NCBI GenBank assembly: GCA_029204225.1
Contig: CM055093.1
Span: 34,234,525-34,298,524, forward strand
DNA: 64,000 nt
Direction: 5' to 3'
DNA from: Diphasiastrum complanatum
Lineage: Eukaryota > Streptophyta > Lycopodiopsida > Lycopodiales > Lycopodiaceae
Position numbers and translations under genes: made by a program
Shown here: one piece after another, positions 34,021 to 46,298 of the stretch
Position numbering within the stretch: position 1 is the first letter of the stretch
How the letters are laid out: each line of letters begins with the position of its first letter
The notes under the pieces: generated by a model
What the model saw: the letters and a program-made list of their open reading frames with translations, nothing else
Databases searched by the model: none
Told to the model about the DNA's origin: nothing

Positions 34021-37000
34021 TGGTAAAGATCTTACATGGGCTGGAAACCGATTTGCTCTCTATGATGTGCTCGTGGGGTGCAAGTTATACGCACCACTTT
34101 GTTTGCTAAGCGACGATATTTTTGCCGACCATCGGGTCTAGGTATTTCGCTAGACAGTACCGACGGCGGGTGTGACTAGTGTGGCGCTTAACCAAGGCGG
34201 TGTATTTCAACCGCGGATGGTGGATGGCCCGCTCTGGTGTTTCACAGAGGTCGGGTCCAATTAATACGTTTCATAAATGACGAACAAACGATTCCAACTT
34301 GACGATTTTTACAGCTTATCAATCATGCCGTATGTCAACTAGTTTATAGACCGACCAACAACATATGCAGTTACTATGAAAAAACCCAGGCTCCACTATA
34401 GCAATGTATGATCTACTAGTAGAACATTGTTTTAACTTTAAAATGAAGAAGCAATTCCTTACTAAAAGTACATTTCAACTCATGAACCGATTGTCTCCTC
34501 CCCTCTCACCTAACGAAAAACAATTCCATTGTCAGTCTAGTTCAAATCATTCAAAAATAGCAATTACGACGTAAATACTGATACCATAGATGACGCATGG
34601 AGTAAAACAAAAAACTCAATAGGTACTTACCCTATCCGACCAAAGTCACAACCGATTTCATCATGTCAAAACAATAGCAAGTACGGAATCTTTGGAGTGC
34701 CTACTTCCTGAAACACTTCACACCGGCATACTACAGCTTTGGTTCTAAAATTTTAGTGCGATTCACTACAATGCACAATGGACCCATAGTCTATGACAGT
34801 GCGTTCACTAGTTAGATAATTTGAGTACTGAACTCAAACAAACAAAATTTCCATTTCAAGCAAATGATTATGAGTCCATACTAACGAAAAACCAATAAAT
34901 ACGAGGTCAAAGATTTAAACCGTCATACCTCAATGTCCATATAGGTAGCCGGATGCCGGGGATACCCTAGTCATGAGTGTCTCAAAATCTCGATCATTTT
35001 ACCTTTGCTGTCTCGCATGGATTTCTTCATAAGTGTCCTTTCGGCCCTCCAAAAATATGATTGACAGCAACGTTAGAACTTAACCGTGAAACTTAGATGA
35101 CCGCTGATTAGGTTAGTGAACCAACATTTAGGGACAACCAATGTACTGTCAAAATTGTAGAGGATATGTGATTCGATGTTTCACACAGTCAACGATGGCT
35201 AGGCAGGAGCCAATTGATCTTTCATCCTCTATGAAGGAATGGAATTCTCTGTCTATGATGTAATGGAAGATAGCAGAATGAACAACTTTCTGAGATGGGC
35301 TCTTCCTATCAACAGTGAGTAGGCAAAAACAGATCGCAGGTCTATGTTTCTACAGACAGTGCAGATATGGCCATAGATCACATGGCAGATGAGGTGGTAG
35401 GCCGCAGGCAGGTGGTACAGGGCCGCAGGCAGGGCAACGATGAACTGTAGGCAACCAGTGCCTTCCAGAGAGCAGTTGATTAGGCAGCTTCCAGCGAGGG
35501 CTTCAGAGGGTCCAACAAGCAGAGGCAGGGCCCGTGAGCTCCACTGAGGCTGGTACAGTCGTAGAAATGCTTAGACAAGTCGTTGTAGTTCCATTGTGAC
35601 TCCATAGGCAGACAACAGAGCTTGATAGCTCTCCCAAAAATCAGACCACAAGTTTATAGGCAATGAAAGTCGTGGAATGGGCTTCCTCCACTAAATCCTC
35701 AACCCTAACAGTCCACATTGGCAAGTTATCGCTCACTAAGCAAGCATCTGACTTTACGTATTTGCCAATCACAAAGACAATCGATCAACTATCAATGTTC
35801 AACAAACAGCACGCAATTACAATTGATATCAACCAGACGACAATGAGCTTACAATGCAACCTGGCTCTCTCCCAGCCAAATGGCTTCTAACAATTCACGA
35901 TACACTCACCTAGCAGGGATTGAAACAGAGGTAGAGATACTCACATGCATATTCAACCCAATGTGATATGGCAAACTAACAAGCTAAACAACCCACACAT
36001 AACGAGTAGCACACATGATGTGGGCTGCTTGCATCACTTACAAAGTCAATCGTCAGACATTCAAGCAACGAGTACCCATCGTTTTACAAAGTCCATACTC
36101 TTCAAAATATTATGAATTACAAGAATAACATTCAACCACAATAAGGAGTGAATATCCTCACTCCACTCTCAATCAGGCATTTGTTACAACCCTAAGAATC
36201 TCATCCACACCATTACAAAGCTACAAACATCACTCCTTATTCAATGAGGTGTTACTAACATCATACAACTAACTATGAATTGGTACTAACCTCAAGCAAC
36301 CATTCAAACACTAGCATTGAGCAACAAGCATTCATAATAACAAAGGGGAACCAACCAACATTGATGTCTCTAAAACAACCAAGTTCTCCACATTCAACTC
36401 CCAAATATACTAACTCTTATAGTTACTTCCAAAAACACTAACCCTCAACCCTCATCCTCAACACTCTCTCTCACCACACATTACACACACATTAAAATAC
36501 AAAGAGTTGGCTCCTTTTTATAGGAAAACCCAAGTGTCCCCCTTCAAAATGAGGCTTTGCCAATTTTCATGCCCTTCAAACCCTCTTTGGCATTTGTCCT
36601 CAACCCATTTGATAGTACACCTAGTGGCCTCCATTAGAGTGTGGGGGAGTGGTGCATTCAAGGCTCTCTTCCAAAACTAGCCAAGATGCCATTTTTGTCA
36701 AAGGCTAGGGAGGCCATTCAAGTTTCCCCTTTGTACACCCTAGAAGCCCAAAATGTCAATGGCTAGTGGGTGTACCTCCCAAATTTTTTAGCCTCCAAGG
36801 TGTTTTGGCATTTAATATCCAAATTTTGGGTGAGGCCCTTTTTCAACCCCTATTTTAAGTAGGCAGCCTTCATTTTTTCTTTGGGTACCTTCGTTTTTGG
36901 CCTTTCTTCATTTTTTCGAGGGCCACGCGCCTACTGCTCATTTGTCTGGATTTTTGGCCTGTTGGGTAACCACTTGGCCCGCACATTTCGTTGATTGCCC

Positions 37001-37789
37001 AAACTTTGCCGTTAGGGTCTCTGTGACTCCTTGACACTGAATCCATATTTCCCGGTCCCATTTTTACCCGTAACTTTTCTTTCTCAGTTTTTTCTTCTGT
37101 GGTTGACTTTTTCGGCATTCATGACCAGGGGTCCCACGACAACACGGTTTCCCTGAAAAATACACTGAGTGATCATATATTAGTAAAAATGGACTCAGTA
37201 CATGGTGAGATTTTAGCACGGTCATACCGACTATTTTTTTTACAACTGGCCATTTTTTTGAAAAGCCGTAAAATATTTACCGGCCATTTCTAAGGCCGCA
37301 AAATTTGCTCTAGCCTCATTTAGGGCGGGCTGGGACCCAATTCTAGGTGGACCGGCACTTTTGGCTTGGTCTTACAAAACTTGACCACAAAATATTTTTG
37401 ACGATTTTTTCGAAAGTCAGTTTCTTACTTTTAAACTGTGTCTAGCCACTTTAGGACGGGCTGGGACCCAATTCTAAGGCAAATTTGTGCCAATTTTTCT
37501 CTAACAACTGGGTTTTACATGCCGGTTTTTTCAATTATTGCAAACTTAAACTTCAATCTTAGTCCGATTTTTCGTGCGGAAATATCGGCTAACATTGGCG
37601 ACTACCACTTGGTAGTATGGTCCCCATACGACGGACCCCGAGTCTCTGGTTTCGCAGACCAGCTCCTGGTGGTGGATCAACACCCTTGCTAGGTGATGCT
37701 AACCACAGTGAGTTGGTAGGATGTCTTCAACAGTTTTTAACCAAAGGCCATCGATTTAGCCCTTAGAATCCATCTGCAATCGGATTGGA
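34021..37789. other. Long region without a recognisable gene
   Basis: No supported coding frame over 3.8 kb. By position it may be the non-coding interior of the R1 element. Notes: a G/C-rich stretch with repeated GCCGCAGGCAGG near 35400-35430; CTGATACCA at 34578 (chance-level PBS match); two copies of GGGCTGGGACCCAATTCTA at 37328 and 37457. The right part has many T-rich runs. Confidence 0.3.
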
Positions 37790-39400
37790 TTTAACCATAG
37801 CATCTTTGAACAGTTGATCACAATGTGTTTCGTCCTTGAGTGAAACACAGGGTCTTTTGTCAGATGTATTGCAGATGTGTTCTCCATCTGCAAAACTAGA
37901 GGTTCATTCCTCGTTTTGCCCAGTTTGCAAGGAACTATTTGAGCCAAATTATTTCATTGGCCATCTTTGCTGCTGCTACGTACTCTGCTTTGCAGGATGA
38001 CTGAGCCACAACGGTCTCTACTTCTTACTGACCCAGAGAATTGTTGCTCCTGACGAGATGGTGCATTCTCTTGAGACACTTTTGCAATCGTCCTTGAGAG
38101 ATGCCCAGCTAACATCACTATAGGAAAGCATCTGGAACCCTGCATCACGAGAATAACACAAACCAAAATCTTTTGTTAATTGAAGATATTGCAAAATTTG
38201 TTTTGCAATCTTCCAATGAGTTGAGCCTGGATTTGTACATAATTGGCTCATCTTGAACACGGCATAAGCAATGTCAGGACGTGTGTTATCTACAAGGTAC
38301 ATCAACGATCCAATCAGCATCCTGTATGGTGTAAGCTACATCAATTCTCTTACTTCTTCAGTCCTCAAACAATTTTCGTTCATCAGTACTATTCCTGCAA
38401 GCATTGGAGTATTCACTCCTTTGCAATTCAGCATGCTGAAATCTTCTAAGATTTTCTAGGTAAATCTGGACTGATGAAAGTATAATTTACCTCCCTCATA
38501 GTCCCTATAAATCTGTAAGCCAAGGTAACACCTGGCTTCTCCTAGATCTGCAATCTCGAAATGTTTCGAGATATCATTCTTCACTTCAGCAATACGCTTC
38601 TCACTCTTGCAGAGTATCAGAGTGTCATCCACATACACAGCTACAATGATGATCTTCCCATCTGTAATTCTTACATAGACATTGGAATTAGTCATTAGTG
38701 GCTTGAATCCTAAGGATTTTAGGACTTGATCTGTCTTCTTGTAAATTGTCGCACTGACTGCATTAGACCGTATATACTCCTATGCATTTTGCATGCATAA
38801 GTAGGAAGTGAATTCAGGATATAGCCTGGGGGTTGATCCGTGTAGACTTCTTCGTCCAGCTCACCATGCAAGAAGCTTGTCTTCTCATCCACAATGTGAA
38901 TCCTAAGAATATAAGCAGCTGCATATGCAAATAGTAAACATAGGGACAAATGTTTCATGACATGAGAGAAGGTCTCAGAATAGTCAATACCATATCTCTA
39001 AGAGAATCCCTTTGCCACTAGTCGTGCTTTATACTTTGAGACATCTCCATCCGGTCCATACTTCAGCTTTATGCCCACTTACATTTTACAGTCTTTCGCT
39101 TATCTGGTAATGGCTGTAATGTCCATACCTGGTTCTTCCTCATGGATTCCATCTCCTCATTCATGGCTTGGATCCATTTGTCCTTCTCTGGACATTCAAT
39201 TGCTTTCTTGAATATCTGTGGTTCACCACTGAATCTCTTCTAATGTAGAAGTTGAACTGCCTGGCACATATCTTGCTGGCGCTCTTTGTTCTCTTGTCGA
39301 TCTTCTAGGAGATCCTCCTGGAACTGCAATGCCTTTGTCTTTATCTGCTCTGCTAGGTCCGGAACCATTTCAGTTTACAGGTACTATAGCAGTAGGCTGC
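37790..39400 (-). pseudogene. Element F RT and RNase H remnant
   Basis: RT N-terminal piece near 39200 (degenerate), HIVDEKTSFLHGELDEEVYT at 38890, MHRSIYGLMQ at 38760. The active site VYVDDTLILC near 38640 is intact. HFEIADLGEARCYLGLQIY follows, then LIGSLMYLVDNTRPDIAYA. RNase H has MLSYSDVSWASLKDD and SAIHLTKDPVFHSRTKH before truncation. Several stops interrupt it. Confidence 0.75.
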
Positions 39401-39690
39401 CTCTCAAACTTTTCGTTATCTGATTCGTCACTCGAATGAGATGCGACTCGAATATCTTCGTTTGAATGTTCGTCCTCTGCTCCCTCTGTTAAAGTTGGCA
39501 TATCATAGGACTATCTTCCAAGAACTTCATAACTGACAAGATCATCGTTGGCCATCATTTTGCTCTCATCGAATTTGACATCTCTGACTATCTTCACAGT
39601 GTTTGTCTCTGGCATATAGACTTTATAGTATGACGAATTATTGTCATATCCTACAAGATATCCAGGTTCTGCTTTCTCATCAAGCTTCTT

Positions 39691-40611
39691 TCAAAGCTTA
39701 TCAGAAACATGTGCATAAGCTGCATAGCCAAAGATACGGATGTGAATCAGATTGAGTTTTCTACCCCACCCTAATTTGTGTGGTGTCGTGTAAGGAACAC
39801 CAGACTTTCCTGTCCTATTCTGAATGTAAGCAGCTGTAGCTACTACTTCAGTCCACAACACTCTTGGAGCTTTTGAGTAGGCCATCATGCATCTGGTAGC
39901 TTCCATTAGGAACCTGTTCTTTGTTTCTGCAGTACCTTTGTGCTGCGGTGTGTAAGATGCAGTCCTTCTGTGAATAATACCACGATCATTGCAGAAGTCA
40001 GTGAATGGATTCGAGATGTGTTTACCACCTCAATCTATTCTGATCTGCTTTACTTTATTACCAGTGCATCTTTTTGCCCAATTCACATACTTTGTGAATT
40101 TGTCAAATGCTTTTGACTTATTGTGAATAAAATAGACTCTGGCAAATTTACTGTAATCATCAATAAAGGTAATGTAATATTTCAAGCCTCCTATGAAGAT
40201 CACATTGAAAGGTCCACAAATGTCAAAATGCACTAACTCCAAAATCTTAGTCGTTCTGTAAGAGTCCTTGACAAAGAGAGTGTGTGACATCTTATCCTTC
40301 AGACATGCATCACAGGTCATCGAACTGGTTGCATTCGAGATGCTCACCCCTGTGATTACTCCATGATGGCTTGCCTGATATAGTGCCATTGAATTCATAT
40401 GGCATAGTCTCCTGTGCCATAGAGTATCTGGCGAATCATCATGAGTCTGATGCACTTGATCTGCAGGTAGGCATACCTTCAAGTGATACAGGTTGTATTT
40501 TCTTCTTCCTTGAGTGATGTGTGTATTGGTACTTGCATCGACAACGTTGCATGCTTCGTCTGAGAACGTCACACGCATCTCTGCATCAACTATTCTTGCC
40601 ACTGATAGCAA
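39691..40611 (-). pseudogene. Element F integrase remnant
   Basis: GAG-pre-integrase part with LWHRRLCHMNSMALY and CDACLKDKMSHTLF (zinc ligands), then LVHFDICGPF (first Asp), VKQIRID (second Asp) followed at once by a TGA stop in the D-x-G-G motif. Next come TASYTPQHKGTAETKNRF (Glu) and VPYTTPHKLGWGRK to about 39691. Confidence 0.75.
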
Positions 40612-40617
40612 GTCCTA

Positions 40618-41849
40618 CTACAGTGTAGGCACAAATAGAACATCTTCGAGTCGTCTATCTCTGCCGTTTGTGGTGACCCACAGTAAATCAATACCATTCA
40701 CTTGATGTTTTGATCCATCTCCAAGAACGATAAATCTTAATGGATCTGCACTTCGAAATTCAAACATGATTCGTCTTGATGTAACAAAGTGTGAGATAGC
40801 TCTTGAGTCAAGGATTACCTCCTCTGTGTCAGATGTTGACACTGCACACATGTCTACACAGATGTAGACAGTCGAATTACCATGGTTCGATCTTTCTTCG
40901 CCCATTTTTGAGCTCTCTGTCTCCTCAACATAGGATGAACTATTATTGTTCTCTTGACTGCTTTGAGCTGATTGTTTCTTGGGTTCATGTGGCACTCCAT
41001 GGTTGCATGACCTTTCTTGTGGCAGTGAATACACTTGATTTTCGGATTTAGCCAACACGAATCGACAATATGTCCTTCATGTTTGCATCTCATGCAAGTC
41101 TTCTTGTCTCTGCTCTGTTGTTTCGACCTTCCTTTGTTCTTCCATTTGCCTTTGCTGGTTCCTTCTGCTTGTTGATCACAATCCTTTTTTCAATCTGACT
41201 CCCTCTTAGGCTTGAATTGTTTCTTTGTCTTTTCCTTGTTGCTATAGAGGGCTTGGTCAGAAGCATCCTTGTGATCAAGGTGCTCTCGAGCCTCACCTTC
41301 TTCTCGAATCTCGACAATTGACTTTTCGAGTGTCATTGTAGGATCCTTTGCTAGCAGTGTTCTGGTTGTCTGAAAGGATTTTGGTAAGGCTCTCAACAGA
41401 TAAGTGAGTTGCTTCCCTGTTGACACTGCATTTTCTACTCCAGAATTGTGTAGTGAAAGGAATAGATCTTTCATCTTTCTAATAAAGGAAGTGAGGTCTT
41501 TGTCGTCCCACTGCAGGTTTGTCAGCTGATCTTCAAGCATCATTATCTGACTGTGTGATTTTGTCTGAAATCTTGTGAGTAGAGTATCCGACATTTCCTT
41601 TGCTTTAGAGAGTGTAGCTAGTTCAAATGTCAGGTTATCTTCAATGGTTACTGCCTTGTCATTCTTCTCCCTCCATTCACGTAGCTCCTTGCCTGTTGTT
41701 GTAGGCATCTCCTCTGTGCCATCTACCCAGGGGAATAATCCTTCTCCCTTTAGTATCAGCAAGGTCTTAACCTTCCATGCTAGGAAGTTAGATCCTGATG
41801 AATTTAGGATTGTACAGATCTTGGATTGTATGCTGCTTATTGAAGCCAT
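40618..41849 (-). pseudogene. Element F Gag-PR remnant
   Basis: Gag starts at 41849 (MASISSIQSKICTILNSSGS), a 219-residue open stretch with FLAWKVKTLLILKGE and LLRALPKSFQTTRTLL. After a frame break the zinc knuckle CIHCHKKGHATMEC is complete (41020 region), preceded by a second CKHEGHIVDSC-like half. PR has EVILDSRAISHFVTS: the D-S-G-A box reads D-S-R-A. Confidence 0.75.
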
Positions 41850-41950
41850 TGCTCCTAAATTTGTGTTCTCACTTGTTAATGGTTGTTTGTTTGAATGCTT
41901 AGACTCCTGGATCTATAGCATTTTTGGCTATGTCAGACTTTGACAAGGTG

Positions 41951-41962
41951 GCTCTGATACTA
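41951..41962 (-). other. Primer-binding site of element F (imperfect)
   Basis: GCTCTGATACTA differs by one base from the iMet PBS complement. It stands one base from the LTR start TGATGCA at 41964. Confidence 0.8.
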
Positions 41963-41963
41963 C

Positions 41964-43006
41964 TGATGCAAAAAATCTGCTCCAGAAAAATGCAAATTCT
42001 AGCCAAAACTCTGGTGACGAACTGATGGGGGTCTCTCGAATGATTTGCTAAACTTTATCAAAACTCAAATTATTTCTGTTCGCAAATAATTTGTGTTGAA
42101 TCAATAAGGCTCTGTAACACAACAAAACAAAATGAGACAAAATTTAGACAAAAACAAAACGAAACAAAACATAAACAAACTCTGATATTGATTCATGCTG
42201 GAAACATAGAGATCGCGAAACGAAACGAAAAGAAACATGAAGCGAAGCAAAAATATTTACGAACAAAATCAGTTCATCAGAAATTCAGATATGATTGCTG
42301 GTCACTGCCGGCTATATCATTCCTACAATCCTTCAGAGTGTAGACGGACACTGCTGATCTACGTTAACAAGTTAATATAGCATTCAACAAAATCAAACCA
42401 ATGTGTAAAATTGAATAAACAAGTGAATCAGATACACGAATAATATCAGACAAAAATTTATTCGAGATCATGCAATCACACAGAATAATATGTGCATAAC
42501 AGCTACATTATTATCTATTGATTTTCTTGATTTCTAGCACTGCATGATAGATCCACGCAGTGCATTGACGTGAGAGAAATACAGTTCTCCCACGATTCAT
42601 GTCTCGCTTACTAGCGGACTTTTGGATCTACAGATCCTCTTTCAAAATTGTCTCGCTCACAGGCGGACATGTATTCTGTATATTTTTGTCTTACATTATT
42701 ATGCATCAAGTAGAAAGTATATAGTTCGCAAACTTTTCATGTCGCGTCATGTAACTTCCAGATTAGAAAGATTAAACATCTACAACTAATCACGAATTAG
42801 AAGAGTGTCAGATTAGCCATGTTCTAGGGTACTTTTGCTGATGTCATGATATCTGATCAAATACTTGTACTCCTATGGTACTTGGCTGATCTTCTTGGTC
42901 CTTTGTGGAACACGACTGATTTTGTGTCGTGAAAAATTTTGTGTCGTGTTGTGTCGTGTCGTGTCATCTTTTGTCAAAAATTCAAGATTGAAAGCTACCA
43001 AGCACA
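41964..43006 (-). repeat. F-family LTR shared by elements F and D
   Basis: 1043 bases, plus-strand start TGATGCAAAAAATCTGC and end near CCAAGCACA. It matches 30550-31656 throughout. Its left side carries the PBS of F, so it is F's 5' LTR. Its right side meets CATTTTGTTTCTTC, the complement of the GAAGAAACAAAATG pol end seen in G and H, so it is also the 3' LTR of the remnant to its right. It holds CGAAA-rich (42150-42235) and GTGTC-rich (42925-42966) pentamer blocks. Confidence 0.7.
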
Positions 43007-43855
43007 TTTTGTTTCTTCATTTTCAAGACTTGACTAGACTCAGAATAACGGTGTGCCAATCTATATAAGTAACCCTGAATCTTACCGAGTGCAAGGATCT
43101 TATTACTCCTATCAATAATTTTGCATTGATTAGATTCAAACTCTACCTTATGATCTAAATTTGTAGTTCTACTCACTGATAACAGATTTGTAGAGAGTTT
43201 AGGAACATATAAGACCTTTGATAGTAATTTGAATTGATCATGCTAGAATCGCAATCTTACAGTACCTTCACCTTCAATAGTGTGAGTACTATTGTCACCA
43301 AGATGAACAAATTCCTTCGTGCTGTAAGAAGCATAGGAGTTGAAGATCTCACATTGACTGGTCATATGTTGAGTTGTTCCGAAATCCAGAAACCATGAAT
43401 CATCCAAAAATGCGCTTTGATCTTTGACCATGACTGCATCTTCGTCCCCTTCAACCTAGGGAGATGATGAAACTATGTTTGCTTGGTGATCAGGTTGCTT
43501 GGCTGCGTTCTTCGCTTGGAGAATTTGACAATTCTTGATCTCATGGTTATTGCACTTTTAATACCTGCAAAACATCTTCTTCTTCGATTGTGAATCTGAT
43601 GATTGTGCTTGACTTTGAGTATGTTTATGATTCGTTGCAGCCTTCTTGGAGTTTTTGTACTTCTATCGCTTAGAGCCTTTGTTGACATATAGAGCTTGAG
43701 AGGAGGAAGTCGACGAAGTGTCTTTACTTCTTCTATTATCTTTTTGTAGCAACATAGTGATAACTCTAGTAAGAGTTAAGTCTAAGTGTGTCAATATGAT
43801 CATCACCCAGTTCTCATATGTAGAGGGCAAACTTGAAAGCAATGTCATGATTGTA
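43007..43855 (-). pseudogene. Element D: copia Gag-PR remnant, truncated at both ends
   Basis: Minus strand: Gag C-terminal part TTIMTLLSSLPSTYENWVM (43860), a damaged zinc-knuckle region near 43560, PR FLDDSWFLDFGTTQHMTS (43400; DSGA reads DFGT), then HLGDNSTHTIEGEGTVRL and the pre-integrase start LALGKIQGYLYRLAHRYS at 43060. It then jumps to the last residues of an F-type pol (KMKKQN). Nearly all of pol is deleted. On the right it abuts element C in opposite orientation at about 43855. Confidence 0.65.
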
Positions 43856-44805
43856 GTCATTCACCCACTCTCAAGTTGTGCAACTTGGAGACAACTCATC
43901 ACATTCAATCGAAGGTGAAGGAACAGACATAGTTGAATTCAAGAGAGAGGTCAAGTTGTTGTCCAACGTTCTCCACTTTTTTAGTTATCAAAACCACCGA
44001 TTCAAGTCGGAGAGAGGCTGCACAATCCTTGACAAATCTCGGAAGGTTCTAGCCTATGGAAGAAGAAGCGGCTATCTTTACAAACTCAGCCACTACTACT
44101 CTTCTAACAGTCAAATTCTTCACACAGCCACTTCTGAATCAACTGATATGTTGTGGCATTTCAGACTTGGCCATCTTAACTACAATAATATTTAGCAAAT
44201 GTCAATTCAGAGTCTAGTACAAGATCTGCCTTCAGTCAACAAGCCAACTTCTCCATGCAAAAGCTGTATTATCAGCAAGCATGCTAGAAGTCTCTTCAGT
44301 TCAGACTCAGTTCATACATCCAAGGGCTTGCTTGACCTTGTGCACATCAACATTTGTGGCCCAATGCAGACTGCTTTCACAGGGGGAGCTCTCTATTTCC
44401 TAACCTTCATCAACGACTTCTCTCGAAGGACTGCAACCTACTATATGAAGAACAAATCAGAAGCTTTCAAGTTCTTCAAGCAATTCAAGACATCTGCAAA
44501 AAACTAGACCTAGAGGAAGATCAAGGCTCTATGCACAAATGGAGGGAGAGAGTACATCTCCACATAATTCAAGGAGTTCTGCAAGGCCAACGAGATACTT
44601 CAACAATACACAACCAGCTACTCACCTCAGTCCAATGGTGTAGCTGAGCGAAAGAACAGGACACTCATCGAAAGTGCCAAGAGCATGATGGCCCATGCCT
44701 CTCTTCTAAATAAGTTCTGGGCAGAAGCTATTACTACAACTTCCTACTTGTACAATCGATCCATCACCAAATCCCTGAAAGGCAAGACACCTTATGAGGT
44801 GTGGA
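43856..44805 (+). pseudogene. Element C PR end and integrase, first part
   Basis: PR C-terminal block QLGDNSSHSIEGEGT; pre-integrase SGYLYKLSHYYSSN and DMLWHFRLGHLNYNNI; zinc ligands SPCKSCIISKHARSL. The integrase core shows LDLVHINICGPMQTAF, where the first catalytic Asp reads Asn-Ile (HINICG). A stop after CKN and a frame change follow. Then come AERKNRTLI with the catalytic Glu, FWAEAITTTSYLYNRS, and GKTPYEVW, where element B starts. Confidence 0.75.
44801..44805. other. Target-site duplication of element B, left
   Basis: GTGGA immediately before the left LTR; an identical GTGGA follows the right LTR at 50966-50970. Five bases is normal for copia integration. Confidence 0.95.
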
Positions 44806-45487
44806 TGTTAAAAATTCACAATTCTAGCTTGACTAGTTTTGGTCATATGACTTGTAAATAGTTAGATGGTCATGATGTGGCTTGTCACACGTGCCAAATA
44901 GCATAGGATTCCATTCATAAGGATGTTCTCAAGTAGACCTAAGTGTTAGAACCTTTGGAATGAGTCCAAATTATGCTTAGATACAAGGGAGAAAAAATAG
45001 GAGCTATTTTTGGTAATTTTTGCATTGTTGAGGGGTCTCCAAGATTCCAACCCTAACTTGGTAGGGATGAAAGATCCACCAAAATTAGCATTAGGGATAG
45101 GTTTAGGGCTACTCATACTTGCCCAAAACCGTGATGGATCATGTATATATAGGTGATGATATCTCACCAAAATCAATCAAGCAATTTCATGATTTTTCTC
45201 TCATAATGGTGCAATTGCTCTCTATGTTCATAATTGTTTGAGTACTTGTGATTACTAATGATTATAGGATTGAATGTAGGTCTGGTGTACAATACTCAGA
45301 CTGTGGGAGGCCGTACTTTCACACGTGTGAAGCCTTCTTCAAGGATTTGGGCCATTTAGTGAGGTTCAAGCATAGATTTTTGATGGATTTTGATGGTTCA
45401 ACTTGTGCTAATCTTATGAAATCATAATCTATTATTTCCCTCATCATTTCAAGTGTTTAAGGATCCTTATTTGCTGTAATTTTTACA
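44806..45487 (+). repeat. Element B 5' LTR
   Basis: TGTTAAAAATTC to TTTTTACA, 682 bases. CACGTG at 44888-44893, TATATATA at 45144-45151 as a likely core promoter, and a perfect 14-base palindrome TTCACACGTGTGAA at 45318-45331. Confidence 0.95.
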
Positions 45488-45500
45488 TGGTATCAGATCC
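45488..45500 (+). other. Element B primer-binding site (initiator tRNA-Met)
   Basis: TGGTATCAGATCC begins right at the LTR edge; it matches the iMet PBS with one change (GATCC for GAGCC). Confidence 0.9.
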
Positions 45501-46298
45501 TAAAGGCTGAAATGAGCTAAATCCTTGGTTTTCATTCAATTTGATCACAATTTTTGATCTAAATCTTGTGTAGATTGGATCTTAGCATCTAGTATTGATT
45601 CTAGAGCTCAAAGTGAGTTAAATACATTGGAGATTGGTGTTGTGTGACTTCATTTGCAGGTGTTTAGGTGTCTAAAACCAGAGGCAAAGTTGAATTCAAT
45701 TCACATTACCAAGATAGCAAGTTTTGCTTGCTCCAAGCATTGATTTCTAAGCGAGTTTTGGAGGTGATTTCATAGAGGAGGCTTTCTAGCATTCAAGGAG
45801 AGGGAAGATCAGAGTTTTGGGGACTCTTCAAGGCTGTTCTAAGGTGTAGTAGACACCTCCTAAAGTGATTTAGGTTCAGTCCAACCATTGCTTGACTTAT
45901 GCACCAAATTAGATCAATTTTTCATCAATTTTGATCATTTTTTGCTTGTGATTGGATAGTAGATTGTGTTGCATCCTCATTAAGTTCCATTTATATCTTT
46001 TACAAGTGATTTTGGAAGTATATTAGGTTGCTGAAATTCACTCTTGATCAGATCATTTGGAAGCTTTAATGTTCTTTATAGAAAGAGGGGCAATTCTACT
46101 AGTATTGTCTACTTCAATCAAGCAAGTGCATTGTTTCTAGTATTCTATGATTTGATTTTGTTAGAGATCATTCTTAGATCTTTATAGGAATTCTATTACT
46201 GATCTTTTCAGGTCCCTAAGAAGTGGGATAAGGTAGACCTTCAATCAAATCAATAGAAGTAACCTTCATTTGTGTCAAGTCCTTGATTAGGAGACTAG

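Larger units (their letters stand above)
37790..43006 (-). mobile_element. Element F: Ty1/copia retrotransposon, 3' truncated
   Basis: Minus-strand order: 5' LTR 41964-43006, PBS 41951-41962, gag, zinc knuckle, PR, integrase, RT, RNase H. The 3' end is missing: RNase H stops at about 37790 and no 3' LTR follows. Stops and frameshifts occur throughout, so the element is dead. It belongs to the same family as element H and fragment G. Confidence 0.8.

Noticed and set aside
34572-34590. CTGATACCA as a primer-binding site
   Set aside because: Only nine bases match and no LTR start follows; chance is likely.
36870-37118. Lys-rich 82-codon minus frame
   Set aside because: Low complexity, no conserved pattern, and lying in T-rich repeat-like DNA.
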